From Candidatus Brevundimonas colombiensis (GTDB taxonomy: Bacteria; Pseudomonadota; Alphaproteobacteria; Caulobacterales; Caulobacteraceae): 64,000 bases of DNA. The stretch spans positions 1,116,001 through 1,180,000 of the forward strand of contig CP119326.1 of NCBI GenBank assembly GCA_029202665.1, written 5' to 3'. Position 1 is the first letter of the stretch. The number at the start of each line of letters is the position of its first letter. The translations under genes and the position numbers were made by a program. Below are positions 51,786 to 60,966 of the stretch, piece after piece. Under the pieces are notes generated by a model. That model saw only the letters and a list, made by a program, of their open reading frames with translations. It searched no databases and was not told where the DNA came from.

Positions 51786-52505
51786 ATGAGCGGCGATCTG
51801 AAGTGGAACAAGATTTTCGGCGCGGCCCTGGGGACGGCGTTCGTCATCCTGGTGGTGCAGCAGGCCTCGGGCCTGGTCTATCATTCCGCGCCACCGGAAA
51901 AGATGGGCTATTTCGTCGATGCGCCGGACGAGGCGGCGGGGGCTGAAGCGCCGGAATTGGCGCCGGACTGGGGCACGGTCCTGCCGACCGCCGATCTGGC
52001 CGCCGGCGAGGCCGCCTTCGCGCGCTGCCAGGCCTGTCACGACGCGCACCAGGGCGGCGCCGACAAGATCGGTCCGAACTTGTGGGGCGTGGTCGGCGGT
52101 CCGGTCGAGCACCGGGCGGGCTTCGCCTATTCCGACGCCATGACCAAGCACAAGGCCGAGACCTCGACCTGGGGTTATGACCAGATCAACAGCTTCATCA
52201 CCGCCCCGGCCAAATATGTGCCGGGCACCAAGATGTCCTTCGCCGGCATCCGGGATACGCAGACGCGCATCAATCTGATCGCCTGGCTGCGGACGCAAGG
52301 GTCCGGCGGTTTCGCAATTCCCGCCCCCGATCCCTCGCGTCAGCCGGGCGCTGCGGCCCCCGCCCCCGGCGCCGCCCCCGTGGCCGAAGGCGCCGCGGCG
52401 ACCGAGGCGACCGCCAAGACCCCCGCCGAGGGCGCGCCGGCCGCGACCCAGGCTGCCGCGGCCGCCCCGCCCGCGGCGACCAGCCCCGCGCCGGCCAACC
52501 ACTGA
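51786..52505 (+). CDS. cycM: Membrane-anchored cytochrome c (CycM/c552-like)
   Basis: A 239-residue class I cytochrome c with an uncleaved N-terminal membrane helix (residues 8-30). Heme is bound by CQACH (C81, C84, H85), with the sixth ligand Met in PGTKMSF near 149. A long Ala/Pro tail (from about 175) follows. This is the layout of the membrane cytochrome c552 (CycM) that carries electrons from the bc1 complex to cytochrome oxidase in alphaproteobacteria. ATG start; the upstream gap of 139 nt holds its promoter with kdsB. Confidence 0.92.
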   Translation: MSGDLKWNKIFGAALGTAFVILVVQQASGLVYHSAPPEKMGYFVDAPDEAAGAEAPELAPDWGTVLPTADLAAGEAAFARCQACHDAHQGGADKIGPNLWGVVGGPVEHRAGFAYSDAMTKHKAETSTWGYDQINSFITAPAKYVPGTKMSFAGIRDTQTRINLIAWLRTQGSGGFAIPAPDPSRQPGAAAPAPGAAPVAEGAAATEATAKTPAEGAPAATQAAAAAPPAATSPAPANH

Positions 52506-52528
52506 TCGCCACGGCGACGTCAGGACGA

Positions 52529-52560
52529 CAAAAAGGGCGGCCCCGACGGGCCGCCCTTCT
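52529..52560. terminator. Bidirectional terminator between cycM and rutE-like gene
   Basis: Stem AGGGCGGCCC-CGAC-GGGCCGCCCT at 52534-52557, with an A run on the left (52529-52534) and a T-rich right side (TCTTCATTT). It can serve both convergent genes. Confidence 0.85.
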
Positions 52561-52585
52561 TCATTTCCGGCGATGAACCGCTCGC

Positions 52586-53200
52586 TCAGAGGATCTGCGC
52601 CGCTTGGTCGAACGACAGGCGCGGCGAGCGCGGGAACAGGTTCTCGTCCGAGCCATAGCCCAGGTTGAGGATATAGTTCGGCTCGACATTGCCGTCGGGG
52701 AAGAACGCGGCCTTCACCCCCGCCGCGTCGAAGCCCGACATCGGCCCGACGTCCAGACCCAGGGCGCGGGCGGCGATGGTCAGATAGCCGCCCTGCAGCG
52801 AGGCGTTGCGGAAGGCGGTCTCGCGACGGCCAGCCTCGTCCGAGAACCAGGCGCTGGCCCCCGGCGCGTGCGGGAACAGGGCGTCCAGATGGTCGTGGAA
52901 GTCCATGTCGTGCCCCAGGATCAGCGTCACCGGCGCCTGTTGGGTCTTGTCGCGATTGCCCTCGCTCATCAGCGGGATCAGGCGCGCCTTGGCCTCGGGC
53001 GAGGTGACGAAGACGAAACGGGCGGGCGAACCATTGACCGCCGTCGGGCCGAACTTGGTCAGCTCATAGAGCCGATGCAACAGTTCCGGAGCGACGGGCC
53101 GGTCGGTCCAGCCGTTGCGCGTGCGCGCCTCGGTGAACAGCTGCGACAGGGCGGCGTCCGACAGGGGGGCGTCGCGTTGGGTAGGGGCGTCATAGGCCAT
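52586..53200 (-). CDS. rutE: Malonic semialdehyde reductase / nitroreductase (RutE-like)
   Basis: A 204-residue FMN-dependent nitroreductase-family protein. ALSQLFTEARTRNGWTDRPV near residue 18, ELTKFGPTAVNGSPARFVFV near 50, ETAFRNASLQGGYLTIAARALGLDVGPMSGFD near 126 and LNLGYGSDENLFPRSPRLSF near the end align well from memory with E. coli RutE, which reduces malonic semialdehyde or aminoacrylate products. No other rut genes are visible, so a related flavin reductase is equally possible. The start at 53200 is chosen by homology. Confidence 0.85.
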   Translation of the reverse strand: MAYDAPTQRDAPLSDAALSQLFTEARTRNGWTDRPVAPELLHRLYELTKFGPTAVNGSPARFVFVTSPEAKARLIPLMSEGNRDKTQQAPVTLILGHDMDFHDHLDALFPHAPGASAWFSDEAGRRETAFRNASLQGGYLTIAARALGLDVGPMSGFDAAGVKAAFFPDGNVEPNYILNLGYGSDENLFPRSPRLSFDQAAQIL

Positions 53201-53358
53201 GAAACTGACTTTCGGATCGGAATAGCAACGTAGTCGGGTGCTAATTAGGCCCTTTCGCCGACGCCGCAAGAGCCAATGCGGCGCCTCAGCGTTTCCGATT
53301 CTGCGACCCGCCGCCGAAACCCCTGTCGCATGGGCCGTCTTCGCCCTATCTAGGGACC

Positions 53359-53688
53359 ATGAAAGATCTGACTCAACTGATGCAGCAGGCTCAGGCGATG
53401 CAGCAAAAGCTGCAGGACGCCCAGGCCAGGATGGCCGAGACCACGGCCGACGGCTCCTCGGGCGGGGGCCTGGTGTCCGTGTCCCTCAGGGGCCCGGGCG
53501 AGATCACGGCCATCAAGATCGACGACAGCCTGCTGACGCCGGGCGAAGGCGACATCCTGGCCGATCTGATCGTCGCCGCCCATGCGGACGCCAAGCGCAA
53601 GCTGGACGAACAGAACAACGCCCTGATGCGCGAGGCCGCAGGTCCGATGGCCGGGATGAACATTCCCGGAATGCCGAAACTGTTCTGA
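53359..53688 (+). CDS. YbaB/EbfC-family nucleoid-associated protein
   Basis: A 109-residue DNA-binding protein (MKDLTQLMQQAQAMQQKLQDAQARM at the start, then DILADLIVAAHADAKRKLDEQNN). It forms dimers that bind DNA. Its stop overlaps the recR start (TGATG), the usual ybaB-recR operon; dnaX, often upstream, is absent here. Confidence 0.95.
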   Translation: MKDLTQLMQQAQAMQQKLQDAQARMAETTADGSSGGGLVSVSLRGPGEITAIKIDDSLLTPGEGDILADLIVAAHADAKRKLDEQNNALMREAAGPMAGMNIPGMPKLF

Positions 53689-54290
53689 TGGCCGCCTCCG
53701 CAGGACCGGAGATCGAACGGCTCATCTCGCTTCTCGCCAAACTGCCGGGCCTGGGTCCGCGCTCGGCCCGGCGCGCGGCATTGGCCCTGTTGAAGCGGCG
53801 CGAGCAGTTGCTGGTCCCGCTGGCGGCGTCCCTGGCCGAAACGGCGGAAAAGGTCGTGTCCTGCTCGGTCTGCGGCGCGCCGGACACCCGCGATCCCTGC
53901 GCCATCTGTTCGGACGGCGCGCGCGACAACGGCCTGATCTGCGTGGTCGAGGAGGCGGGCGCCCTGTGGGCGATGGAGCGGTCCGGCGCCTTTCGCGGCA
54001 AGTATCACGTGCTGGGCGGCCTGTTGTCCGCGCTGGACGGCGTGGGGCCTGAGCATCTGCGCATCACCGAATTGGTCGGGCGGGTAAGGGGCGGCGGCGT
54101 GCGCGAGGTCGTGCTGGCCCTGCCGGCCACTGTCGACGGCCAGACCACAGCCCACTATGTGGCCGAGCGCATCGCCGGGCCGCAGGTGGAGGTCACGTCC
54201 CTGGCGCGCGGCGTGCCGGTCGGGGGCGAACTGGACTGGCTGGACGACGGCACCATCGTCCAGGCGTTGAAGGCGCGCCGCCCGACCTGA
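53688..54290 (+). CDS. recR: Recombination mediator RecR
   Basis: A 200-residue RecFOR-pathway protein that helps load RecA on single-stranded DNA. An N-terminal helix-hairpin-helix (LLAKLPGLGPRSARRAALALL) is followed by the zinc finger C-X2-C...C-X2-C (CSVCGAPDTRDPCAIC near 60) and the Toprim domain (ICVVEEAGALWAMERSG near 85). The Walker-B-like end is near PVGGELDWLDDGTI. Overlaps ybaB by one base. Confidence 0.96.
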   Translation: MAASAGPEIERLISLLAKLPGLGPRSARRAALALLKRREQLLVPLAASLAETAEKVVSCSVCGAPDTRDPCAICSDGARDNGLICVVEEAGALWAMERSGAFRGKYHVLGGLLSALDGVGPEHLRITELVGRVRGGGVREVVLALPATVDGQTTAHYVAERIAGPQVEVTSLARGVPVGGELDWLDDGTIVQALKARRPT

Positions 54291-54296
54291 TCAGGC

Positions 54297-54653
54297 TCAG
54301 TTCGAGGGCTGGGTCGGGGCGTTGACGTTCGGCGCCTCGCCGGTCTGAACCGGCTGTGCGCGGCCCGTGGCGTCGGTCGGGGCGTCGGCGGCGGGCGGCG
54401 TCCGGCTGTCGCCGTCGAAGGCGCGCGCGTCGGCGGCCTGTTCGCCGGTCGTCGGGTTCTGCGATTCGAAGGCGCCGTTCGACACGAACCAGAAGCCCAG
54501 CAGCAGAACCGCCGCCGCCAGGGTGGACACCACCAGCAGCACCAGGATGCGCGGGCTCTTCCTGCCGGCGCGGACATATTCGGCATCGACCGGCCGACCG
54601 TCGTGCACGGCGTCGGCGGCCTTGTCGTGGCGGGCGGGTTCTTGCGGGTTCAT
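54297..54653 (-). CDS. Single-pass membrane protein of unknown function
   Basis: A 118-residue protein with one membrane helix (about residues 36-57, ILVLLVVSTLAAAVLLLGFWFV) between a charged N-terminal tail and a Pro/Thr/Ala-rich C-terminal tail. No family recognised. Convergent with recR (6-nt gap). Confidence 0.72.
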   Translation of the reverse strand: MNPQEPARHDKAADAVHDGRPVDAEYVRAGRKSPRILVLLVVSTLAAAVLLLGFWFVSNGAFESQNPTTGEQAADARAFDGDSRTPPAADAPTDATGRAQPVQTGEAPNVNAPTQPSN

Positions 54654-54794
54654 CCTGGTCCTCCTCCGATTTCAATCAAACCAACGTGACGCGAACGGCT
54701 GCGTTCCTGAACGCGACGTCCGGCCGCTCGCGGCCCGTACGCGACGCGGGGCGGAACGCTTCTCATCTCCAGCGACTCCCGCTAGGAACGGAGC

Positions 54795-56012
54795 ATGAAC
54801 ATGATCGTCGTCATTCTCGCTCTGGTCGCCGCCGCCCTCGCAGGCGGCTTTCTGTGGGCCTTCATGGGCTGGCAGAGGACGCGCGGCGAACTGGCGACGG
54901 CCCTGGCGCGCATCGACCTGATCGAGGAAAGCCGGGTCACGATGAATGACTATCTGAAGGCCCAGGCCGCCCAGTCGGCCCAGGTCGTCGCCGACCAGAT
55001 GGTCAGTCGCGCCACCGAGACCTTCCGCGCCCAGGACCTGCTGGCGCGCGAGCGTATGGCCGCCCAGCTGAAGCCCGTCTCCGACACCCTGACCCGTTTT
55101 CAGGAGCATGTCGCCGCGCTGGAGAAGGCCCGGTCGGAAGAGACGGGGGGCCTGCGCGAACAGCTGGCGGCCCTGATGGCGGCGTCCTCGGCCACGCGCG
55201 ACGAGGCGCGCAAACTGACCGAGGCCCTGCGCGGCAACACCGGCCGGCGCGGCCGCTGGGGCGAGCAGACCTGCCGTAATGTGCTGGAGGCCGCCGGCAT
55301 GGCGGGGCGGTTCGACTTCACCGAACAGACCTCCAGCGCCGACGACGACGGGCGTCAGACCCGGCCCGACTTCATCGTGCGTCTGCCCGGCGGCGGCATG
55401 TTCGTCATCGACGCCAAGGTGCCCCTGGCCTTCGAGGACGACGACGGCGACGAGGAGGCGCGCGCCCGTTCGGTGGGCCTGCGCACCGCCGCCAGCCTGA
55501 AGACCCATGTGCGCCAGCTGTCGTCCAAGGCCTATCAGGACCAGTTCAAGCCCAGCCCGGACTTCGTCGTCCTGTTCGTGCCGGGCGACAGCTTCCTGGC
55601 CGTGGCGCTGGACCATGCGCCGGATCTCCTGTCCGACGCGATGGAATCGCGTGTCGTCATCGCCACCCCCTCCACCCTATTCGCCCTGTGCAAGGCTGTG
55701 GCCTATGGCTGGCGGGCCGAGGAGCAGGCCGCCAACGCCGACAAGGTCGCCGCCCTGGGGCGCGAGCTTTACAAGCGCCTGTCCGTCATGGGCGGTCACG
55801 CCTCGGCCGTCGGCCGCGCACTGGATCAGGCCGTGGGCAAATACAATCAGTTCGTCGGTTCGCTGGAGAGCCAGGTCATGGTCTCGGCCAAACGGTTCGA
55901 GGATCTGCAGGTCGATCACGAGGGCAAGACCCTGCCTGACCTGGCGCCGGTCGAAACCGCCCCGCGCGTCCTCAGCCGTCCCGAACTGATCGCCGCCCAA
56001 CCCGGCGACTGA
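54795..56012 (+). CDS. rmuC: DNA recombination protein RmuC
   Basis: A 405-residue RmuC-family protein. A membrane-like N-terminal segment (MNMIVVILALVAAALAGGFLW) is followed by a long coiled-coil region (about residues 30-125) and then the nuclease-like domain with GRRGRWGEQTCRNVLEAAGM near 150, DFIVRLPGGGMFVIDAKVPL near 190 and FVVLFVPGDSFLAVALDH near 255. RmuC limits recombination between inverted repeats, a fitting neighbour for this repeat-rich genome. Confidence 0.94.
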   Translation: MNMIVVILALVAAALAGGFLWAFMGWQRTRGELATALARIDLIEESRVTMNDYLKAQAAQSAQVVADQMVSRATETFRAQDLLARERMAAQLKPVSDTLTRFQEHVAALEKARSEETGGLREQLAALMAASSATRDEARKLTEALRGNTGRRGRWGEQTCRNVLEAAGMAGRFDFTEQTSSADDDGRQTRPDFIVRLPGGGMFVIDAKVPLAFEDDDGDEEARARSVGLRTAASLKTHVRQLSSKAYQDQFKPSPDFVVLFVPGDSFLAVALDHAPDLLSDAMESRVVIATPSTLFALCKAVAYGWRAEEQAANADKVAALGRELYKRLSVMGGHASAVGRALDQAVGKYNQFVGSLESQVMVSAKRFEDLQVDHEGKTLPDLAPVETAPRVLSRPELIAAQPGD

Positions 56013-56039
56013 CGCCTTTTACGGTCTTGGAAAGCATGT

Positions 56040-56067
56040 TTGACATCGTGAAGGGCTGATGTAAAAG
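56040..56067 (+). promoter_or_regulatory. Promoter of the membrane protein/regulator cassette
   Basis: TTGACA (56040-56045) and TAAAAG (56062-56067) with a 16-nt spacer. Palindromic strings surround it: ATGTTTGACAT (56036-56046) and AGAC-GCTT-GTCT near 56067-56077, which may be operators of the regulator at 56550. Confidence 0.5.
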
Positions 56068-56105
56068 ACGCTTGTCTAAACATTCAGCGCGCGGCGAGGC
56101 CATTC

Positions 56106-56546
56106 ATGAAATCCGTCAAACCCATGAGCGCTGGCGGCATTCTGGGTCTGATGCTGATCATCGGCGTGTTGGGCATGATCGGCGGCTTCGGCGCAGGCTT
56201 CCTGTCGGAACGCCCCGGCGTCGGCGGGCTGGTGGGCTCCGCGGTCTTCCTGGTCGTCGTGATGGCGGCCGCATTGGCCCTGTCGATCTGGTGGTGGCGC
56301 AATCTCGACGAGGCGGCGCGTGAAGCGCACAAATGGGCGTGGTATTGGGGCGGCAGCGCCGGGATGATGCTGGGCCTCGCCGTCGTCTTCACCCTGGCGA
56401 TCCGCCATGTCGACCTCGGCGGCATCCTGTCGGCGGACACGAAACCGATCGACCTCGTCGTCGGCGGCATGATGAGCATCCTGCTGTTCCAGGTGGTGGG
56501 CTACGCCCTCGCCTGGGGCTGGTGGTGGGCGCGGATGCGGGGCTGA
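56106..56546 (+). CDS. Four-helix membrane protein
   Basis: A 146-residue membrane protein with four hydrophobic helices (about residues 11-30, 41-63, 77-99, 113-141) and short loops rich in Trp and Arg, ending WGWWWARMRG. No family recognised by name; it resembles small membrane partners of XRE regulators. The regulator gene follows after 3 nt. Confidence 0.8.
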   Translation: MKSVKPMSAGGILGLMLIIGVLGMIGGFGAGFLSERPGVGGLVGSAVFLVVVMAAALALSIWWWRNLDEAAREAHKWAWYWGGSAGMMLGLAVVFTLAIRHVDLGGILSADTKPIDLVVGGMMSILLFQVVGYALAWGWWWARMRG

Positions 56547-56549
56547 GCC

Positions 56550-56738
56550 ATGAATAACCGTCTCAAGGTCCTGCGCGCCGAGCGTGACTGGAGCCAGGCG
56601 CAGTTGGCCGAACAGCTGGGCGTGTCGCGCCAGACCGTGAATGCGCTGGAGACCGGTCGCTATGACCCGTCCCTGCCGCTGGCCTTCAAGATCGCCCGCG
56701 TCTTCGGCCAGCCCATCGAATCCATCTTTTCCGAATAG
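56550..56738 (+). CDS. Small XRE-family regulator
   Basis: A 62-residue helix-turn-helix protein (MNNRLKVLRAERDWSQAQLAEQLGVSRQ, then VNALETGRYDPSLPLAFKIARVF) of the YozG/YgzD type, which typically accompanies a small membrane protein gene, as here. Likely autoregulates the two-gene operon through the palindromes at its promoter. Confidence 0.93.
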   Translation: MNNRLKVLRAERDWSQAQLAEQLGVSRQTVNALETGRYDPSLPLAFKIARVFGQPIESIFSE

Positions 56739-56796
56739 TCCGGCCCGGCGGGCGCGCCATGCCGATCGCCTCCTTTCGTTCAATCAAGGACCAGAC

Positions 56797-57780
56797 ATGA
56801 CCCTCGTTCGCCTGCTCAAGACCTCGGTCTTCACCGTCGCTCGCAGCGTCGTCGGCGTCGCTGGCGGTCTGGCCGTGCTGGCCGCCGTCGCGGTCGCCCC
56901 GGCCGACGCCCTGGCGCAGGCCCAGCCGGCCGCTGCCGCCCCCGCCCCCGTCGCAGCCCCGGCGCCGATCCAGGGCCAGGGACCGGCGCTGTGGGTCGTC
57001 AAGGACGCGGATTCCACCCTGTATCTGTTCGGTTCGGTGCATGTGCTGCGCCCGACGACGGGCTGGGCCAGCCCGCGCGTCCAGGCCGCCTTCGACAGCG
57101 CCTCGGACATCTGGTTCGAGATCAGCAACCCCGACGATCAGGCGGCGCTGATGCCCCTGATCCAGCAGCGCGGCCTGTCGCTCGACACGCCATTGTCCAG
57201 CCGTCTGACGCCCGAGGAGAACGTCAGGCTGGACGAGGCGGCCAAGGCGATGGGCGCGTCCGCCGCCCAGCTTCAGCCGATGCGGCCGTGGCTGGCGGCG
57301 CTCAGCCTGTCGGTCGCGCCCCTGGTCAAGGCCGGTTACGATCCCAAGTCCGGCGTCGAACTGGTGCTGAAGGCGCGGGCCGAGGCGGCCGGCAAGCCGA
57401 TCCACGGCTTCGAGACCCTCGACAAACAGATCGGCATCCTGGCCGACCTGCCCGACGACGTGCAGATGGCCTTCCTGCGCGAGACGCTGAAGGACTACGA
57501 GAACGCCACGATCAAGCTGGACGAGATGGTCTCGGCCTGGGCCAGGGGCGACGTGGACGCCATCGACCGTGTCATGGTCGAGGAGATGAAGGACGCCTCG
57601 CCCGCCCTCTATCAGGCGCTGCTGGTGAACCGGAACACCGACTGGGCCGACCAGATCCAGACCCTGCTCCAGGGCTCGGGCACGGCCTTCATCGCCGTGG
57701 GCGCCGGACATCTGGCGGGCGACGACAGCGTCCAGGCCATCCTGGCCAGGCGCGGCGTCACGGTTGAGGCGGTGGACTGA
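56797..57780 (+). CDS. TraB/GumN-family protein
   Basis: A 327-residue exported protein of the TraB/GumN (Tiki-like) family. A signal peptide of about 43 residues is followed by an Ala/Pro linker. TLYLFGSVHVLRP near 77 carries the family His, and FIAVGAGHLAGDDSV near 300 the second conserved His. Other members are proposed metalloproteases. Independent of the cassette upstream (58-nt gap). Confidence 0.9.
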   Translation: MTLVRLLKTSVFTVARSVVGVAGGLAVLAAVAVAPADALAQAQPAAAAPAPVAAPAPIQGQGPALWVVKDADSTLYLFGSVHVLRPTTGWASPRVQAAFDSASDIWFEISNPDDQAALMPLIQQRGLSLDTPLSSRLTPEENVRLDEAAKAMGASAAQLQPMRPWLAALSLSVAPLVKAGYDPKSGVELVLKARAEAAGKPIHGFETLDKQIGILADLPDDVQMAFLRETLKDYENATIKLDEMVSAWARGDVDAIDRVMVEEMKDASPALYQALLVNRNTDWADQIQTLLQGSGTAFIAVGAGHLAGDDSVQAILARRGVTVEAVD

Positions 57781-57811
57781 GGCGAAGGACCGGGCGCCGC
57801 ATCGCGACGGC

Positions 57812-57885
57812 TGGAGCGGGCAGCGGGAATCGAACCCGCACGAAAAGCTTGGGAAGCTTTCAGGCTACCACTACATCATGCCCGC
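57812..57885 (-). tRNA. tRNA-Gly (CCC anticodon)
   Basis: A 74-nt minus-strand cloverleaf with encoded CCA. The acceptor GCGGGCA pairs with TGCCCGC, the T-loop is TTCGATT, the anticodon stem is AAAGC/GCTTT, and the anticodon is CCC (plus 57851-57853). Confidence 0.95.
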
Positions 57886-57902
57886 GATGGCCTGAGGGCG
57901 GT

Positions 57903-58907
57903 CTATCGCAACCCGGCCGCCGGCTCAAGCGATGCGCGCGCCGCATTCTCTCGGGCGTAGCGCTGGGCGATGACGGTGCAGGCGAACAGCTGGATCTGGT
58001 GGAACAGCATGATCGGCAGGACGATCAGCGCGACCTCGTGACCGGCGAACAGGATGCCGGCCAAGGGAATGCCGGTGACGATGCTCTTCTTTGATCCGCA
58101 GAACAGGATGACGATCCGATCCGGCCGGTCGAAGCGCAGCAGGCGCCCCAGCGACAGGGTCACCGTCAGGGCGACGGTCAGCAGCGCGACGTTCAGGGCC
58201 AGGACCTTGACTAGATCCGCCAGCGAGACCTGGGACCAGACGCCCGCGACCATGCCCTCGCTGAAGGCCGCGTAGACGATCAGCAGGATCGAGCCGCGGT
58301 CGACCATGCTGGTCAGTTTGGCGTGGCGGTCCAGCCAGGCTTTCAGCAACGGCCGGCACAACTGGCCCACGGCGAAGGGCGCCAGGATCTGAAGTGCGAT
58401 GTCGATGATGGACTGCAGGCGCACGCCGCCGCCTTCGCCCCCGATCAGCCAGGCGACCAGAAGCGGCGTCGCGATGACGCCCAGCATCTGCGACAGGCTG
58501 GCGCTGGTCAGGGCGCCGGGCACATTGCCCCCGGCGATCGAGGTGAAGGCGATCGACGACTGCACCGTGGACGGCAGCAGACACAGGAACAGCATGCCCG
58601 TCAGCAGGTCGGCCTGCAGCCAGCCGCGCATGGCGGACACCAGGATCAGCCCCAGGATGGGGAAGATGACGAAGGTGCTGGCCAGCACCGTCCCCTGCAG
58701 GCGCCAATGCAGGACGCCGGCCTTGATCGCCGCCGGCGACATCCGCGCGCCATACAGGAAGAACAGCAGGGCGATGGCGACCTTGACCACGCGGTCCAGC
58801 CCCTCGGCGGCCTGTCCCCTGGCCGGCAGCAAGGCCGCCAGCACGACCATGCCGATCAGGGCCAGCAGATAGCGGTCGATCGGCAGGCGGGACAGGAAAC
58901 GGGGCAT
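57903..58907 (-). CDS. Bile acid:sodium symporter-family transporter (YfeH-like)
   Basis: A 334-residue integral membrane protein with about ten helices of the BASS/ArsB-like SBF superfamily, most like the YfeH subgroup. GARMSPAAIKAGVLHWRLQ near 58 and FCGSKKSIVTGIPLAGILFAG near 262 are its recognised motifs. Substrate unknown. Located between tRNA-Gly and acs, convergent with neither. Confidence 0.86.
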   Translation of the reverse strand: MPRFLSRLPIDRYLLALIGMVVLAALLPARGQAAEGLDRVVKVAIALLFFLYGARMSPAAIKAGVLHWRLQGTVLASTFVIFPILGLILVSAMRGWLQADLLTGMLFLCLLPSTVQSSIAFTSIAGGNVPGALTSASLSQMLGVIATPLLVAWLIGGEGGGVRLQSIIDIALQILAPFAVGQLCRPLLKAWLDRHAKLTSMVDRGSILLIVYAAFSEGMVAGVWSQVSLADLVKVLALNVALLTVALTVTLSLGRLLRFDRPDRIVILFCGSKKSIVTGIPLAGILFAGHEVALIVLPIMLFHQIQLFACTVIAQRYARENAARASLEPAAGLR

Positions 58908-59006
58908 GGAACAGGCTCGGTCGGCGTCAGGGGCAAGGGCGCAAGCGCCCTTGCCCCTGATAGGCCGCTATGCCCCCCTGTTGAAACCCCGTGTTGAAAC
59001 CCCGTG

Positions 59007-60944
59007 TCACGCCCCGGCGCGGTTCTTGACCAGATCGTCCACCACCGAGGGATCGGCCAGGGTCGAGGTGTCGCCCAGGGCGCCGATCTCGTTCTCGGCG
59101 ATTTTACGCAGGATGCGACGCATGATCTTGCCGGATCGGGTCTTGGGCAGGCCCGGCGCCCACTGGATGACGTCGGGCGCGGCGATGGGGCCGATCTCCT
59201 GGCGGACATGGGCGACCAGGGCCTTCCTCAGTTCCTCGGTCGGCTCGACGCCTCGGTTCAGGGTGACATAGGCGTAGATGCCCTGACCCTTGATGTCATG
59301 GGGGAAGCCGACCACGGCCGCCTCGGCGACGATGTCGTGCAGCACCAGGGCGCTCTCGATCTCGGCGGTGCCCATGCGGTGGCCCGACACATTGATGACG
59401 TCGTCCACCCGGCCGGTGATCCAATAGTATCCGTCCTCGTCCCGGCGGCAGCCGTCGCCGGTGAAGTAACGGCCCGGATAGGTCGAGAAATAGGTGTCGA
59501 AGAAGCGCTGGTCGTCGCCATAGACGGTGCGCATCTGGCCGGGCCAGCTGTCGGTGATGCACAGATTGCCCGACACGGCGCCGTCAAGCGGCTGACCGTC
59601 GGCGTCCACGATCTCAAGCTCGACGCCCGGCAGGGGCAGGGTGGCCGATCCGGGCTTCAGGTCCGTGGCGCCGGGCAGGGGGGTGATCAGATGGCCGCCG
59701 GTCTCGGTCTGCCACCAGGTGTCCACGATGGGGCAGCGGCCGTCGCCGACCACCTCGTGATACCAGCGCCAGGCCTCGGGGTTGATCGGCTCGCCCACCG
59801 TGCCCAACAGGCGCAGCGAGGCGCGCGAGGCGGCCTTCACCGGTCCGTCGCCCTCGCGCATCAGGGCGCGAAGCGCCGTGGGAGCGGTGTAGAAGATCTC
59901 GACCTTGTGCTTGTCCACCACCTGCCAGAACCGGCCGGCGTCGGGATAGTTGGGCACGCCCTCGAACATCAGGGTCGTCGCCGCGTTCGCCAGCGGCCCA
60001 TAGACCATGTAGGAGTGACCCGTGACCCAGCCCACGTCGGCGGTGCACCAGAAGACCTCTCCGGGGCGGTAGTCGAAGACGATCTCGTGCGTCCATGCGG
60101 CCCAGAACAGGTATCCGCCCGTGGTGTGCAGCACCCCCTTGGGCTTTCCGGTCGAGCCGGAGGTGTAGAGGATGAACAGCGGGTCCTCGGCGTTCATCGG
60201 CTCGGGCGGACAGTCGGCGTCGGCCTTGGCCGCCTCCAGCCCATAGTCGAAGTCGCGCCCTTCGGTCATCGGCACGTCGCGGTCGGTGCGGCGCACCACC
60301 AGGACCGTATCGACCTTCACCTTCTTCAGGGCCTCGTCGACATTGGCCTTCAGCGGAACGTGCTTGCCGCCGCGCAGTCCCTCGTCGGCGGTGATGACCA
60401 GGTTGGAGCCGCAGTCCTCGATCCGGCCGCACAGGCTGTCTGGAGAAAATCCGCCGAACACCACCGAATGGACCGCGCCGATCCGCGCGCAGGCCAGCAT
60501 GGCGTAGGCGGCCTCGGGGATCATCGGCAGATACAGGGTGATGCGGTCGCCCTTCTTGGCCCCGTGCGCCTTCAGCACATTGGCCATGCGACACACCTCG
60601 GCGTGCAACTCGCCATAGGTGATGCGGCGGCTGTCGGCGGGATCGTCGCCTTCCCAGATGATGGCCGTCTCGTCCTTGCGGTGCGGCAGGTGGCGGTCGA
60701 TGCACTCGGCCGAGACGTTCAGCACCCCGTCCTCGAACCAGCGGATGCGGAAATCCTCCTTCCTGAAGGAGACATCCTTGATCCTGGTCGGGGGGGTGAT
60801 CCAGTCCAGTCGTTTGGCCTGTTCGGCCCAGAAGGCGTCGGGGGTCTCGCGGGCGGCGACCCGCGCGGCCTCATAGGCCTGCCGGTTCATATGGGCCTTG
60901 GCGGCCCAGTCCGCGGGGACGGGATAGAGGTCTTGATCAGGCAC
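59007..60944 (-). CDS. acs: Acetate--CoA ligase (acetyl-CoA synthetase)
   Basis: Activates acetate to acetyl-CoA through acetyl-AMP. The 645-residue protein has the P-loop-like motif ILYTSGSTGKPKGVLHT near 256, the adenylate motifs WWQTETGGH near 408 and YYWITGRVDDVINVSGHR near 506, and the regulatory lysine in PKTRSGKIMRR near 607. It is 16 nt from the stop of nothing else; the porin gene lies upstream. A LuxR-type regulator and a hybrid kinase nearby suggest control by a CrbSR-like system. Confidence 0.97.
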   Translation of the reverse strand: MPDQDLYPVPADWAAKAHMNRQAYEAARVAARETPDAFWAEQAKRLDWITPPTRIKDVSFRKEDFRIRWFEDGVLNVSAECIDRHLPHRKDETAIIWEGDDPADSRRITYGELHAEVCRMANVLKAHGAKKGDRITLYLPMIPEAAYAMLACARIGAVHSVVFGGFSPDSLCGRIEDCGSNLVITADEGLRGGKHVPLKANVDEALKKVKVDTVLVVRRTDRDVPMTEGRDFDYGLEAAKADADCPPEPMNAEDPLFILYTSGSTGKPKGVLHTTGGYLFWAAWTHEIVFDYRPGEVFWCTADVGWVTGHSYMVYGPLANAATTLMFEGVPNYPDAGRFWQVVDKHKVEIFYTAPTALRALMREGDGPVKAASRASLRLLGTVGEPINPEAWRWYHEVVGDGRCPIVDTWWQTETGGHLITPLPGATDLKPGSATLPLPGVELEIVDADGQPLDGAVSGNLCITDSWPGQMRTVYGDDQRFFDTYFSTYPGRYFTGDGCRRDEDGYYWITGRVDDVINVSGHRMGTAEIESALVLHDIVAEAAVVGFPHDIKGQGIYAYVTLNRGVEPTEELRKALVAHVRQEIGPIAAPDVIQWAPGLPKTRSGKIMRRILRKIAENEIGALGDTSTLADPSVVDDLVKNRAGA

Positions 60945-60966
60945 GCGCGGCGTCTCCGGCAGGGAA

